From Erigeron canadensis (Eukaryota > Streptophyta > Magnoliopsida > Asterales > Asteraceae), in the NCBI RefSeq assembly GCF_010389155.1, contig NC_057763.1:9114649-9178648 (forward strand): a stretch of 64,000 nucleotides of DNA, read 5' to 3'. Under the pieces are notes generated by a model. The model did no database searches and was not told where the DNA came from. It saw only the letters and a list, made by a program, of their open reading frames with translations. The first letter of the stretch is position 1, and each line of letters begins with the position of its first letter. Position numbers and translations under genes: made by a program. Positions 63,931 through 64,000 of this stretch are shown here, piece after piece.

Positions 63931-64000
63931 ACCAAGTCAAAGAAATTTTTCATCATACAAAGGTTCAATTTGATCATTTGCCTTTTGTAATGGAGAGATA

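Larger units (their letters stand above)
55515..64000 (-). mobile_element. SIRE-like Ty1/copia element F (minus strand, runs off window)
   Basis: Right to left: gag-pol linker (from the window edge), protease, integrase, RT, RNase H (to 58791), nearly 3 kb of 3' noncoding DNA, polypurine tract and 3' LTR (55830-55515). The LTR and noncoding region match element A. Pol is of the SIRE type. Unlike E and D, no accessory ORF follows RNase H. The gag start and 5' LTR lie right of the window. Confidence 0.87.

Noticed and set aside
1..64000. A host gene, tRNA or rRNA hidden between elements
   Set aside because: All longer frames are retroelement genes, their antisense shadows or low complexity. 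The only clearly non-LTR stretch (6242-7019) has no coding or RNA gene signature that I can see; a short noncoding RNA could be missed by eye.

Overview
This window looks like repeat-dense plant nuclear DNA, essentially all LTR retrotransposon. Reading both strands I found no host gene, tRNA, rRNA or CRISPR array. Plant origin is shown by Ty1/copia elements of the SIRE/Maximus type, Ty3/gypsy elements of the Athila type (the tRNA-Asp-type primer site at 34952, the zinc knuckle and the FMDDFS reverse transcriptase motif fit), an Au-like plant SINE and two MITEs. The downstream accessory ORFs resemble those common in asterid, especially Asteraceae, genomes. That assignment is from memory of family features and is moderate to weak; 'eudicot plant' is firm.

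Layout. 1-6241: the 3' end of copia element 1 (LTR 505-1487) sits inside the accessory ORF of a related element B, whose 3' LTR (2815-6241) is split by a deleted SIRE-like element A (3593-6087, 5-bp target duplication GTTAC). 6242-7252: AT-rich flank with a SINE (7027-7234, 7-bp duplication). 7253-13305: minus-strand copia element G (3' LTR plus pol remnant), interrupted by a solo gypsy-type LTR H (8458-11771, duplication AAATA) that itself carries a 488-bp foldback MITE. 13306-18129: 3' half of minus-strand element 2 with a CACTA-like MITE in its accessory ORF. 18130-about 22150: 3' part of minus-strand element D. About 22150-33388: minus-strand Athila-like element J. 33389-39906: plus-strand Athila-like element I. 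39907-about 53877: plus-strand SIRE-like element E with a long accessory 3' gene. About 53878-55514: a fragment of an Athila-like 3' ORF (K). 55515-64000: minus-strand SIRE-like element F, running off the window.

From 7253 to the right end every element shows only one half before the next begins at a clean LTR edge (2 in G, D in 2, J in D, I in J, E in I, F in K). This is what serial nested insertion gives, with the missing halves expected to the right of the window. All reading frames are broken by stops, frameshifts or deletions; several catalytic motifs are lost (J and G lack the reverse transcriptase active site, E has Lys for the integrase Glu, F has DFG for the protease DSG).

Two things deserve most attention. 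First, a large accessory ORF downstream of pol with two recurrent domains is found in five copia elements here (1, B, 2, D, E). Second, in both the SIRE-like E and the unrelated Athila-like J, the palindromic motif that sits upstream of the LTR TATA box is repeated inside the element just upstream of the 3' gene, together with a TATA-like box and a likely leader-intron acceptor. That suggests a duplicated internal promoter for the 3' gene. Many U3 palindromes, and a 56-bp hairpin repeat in F, show paired (compensatory) base changes between copies.
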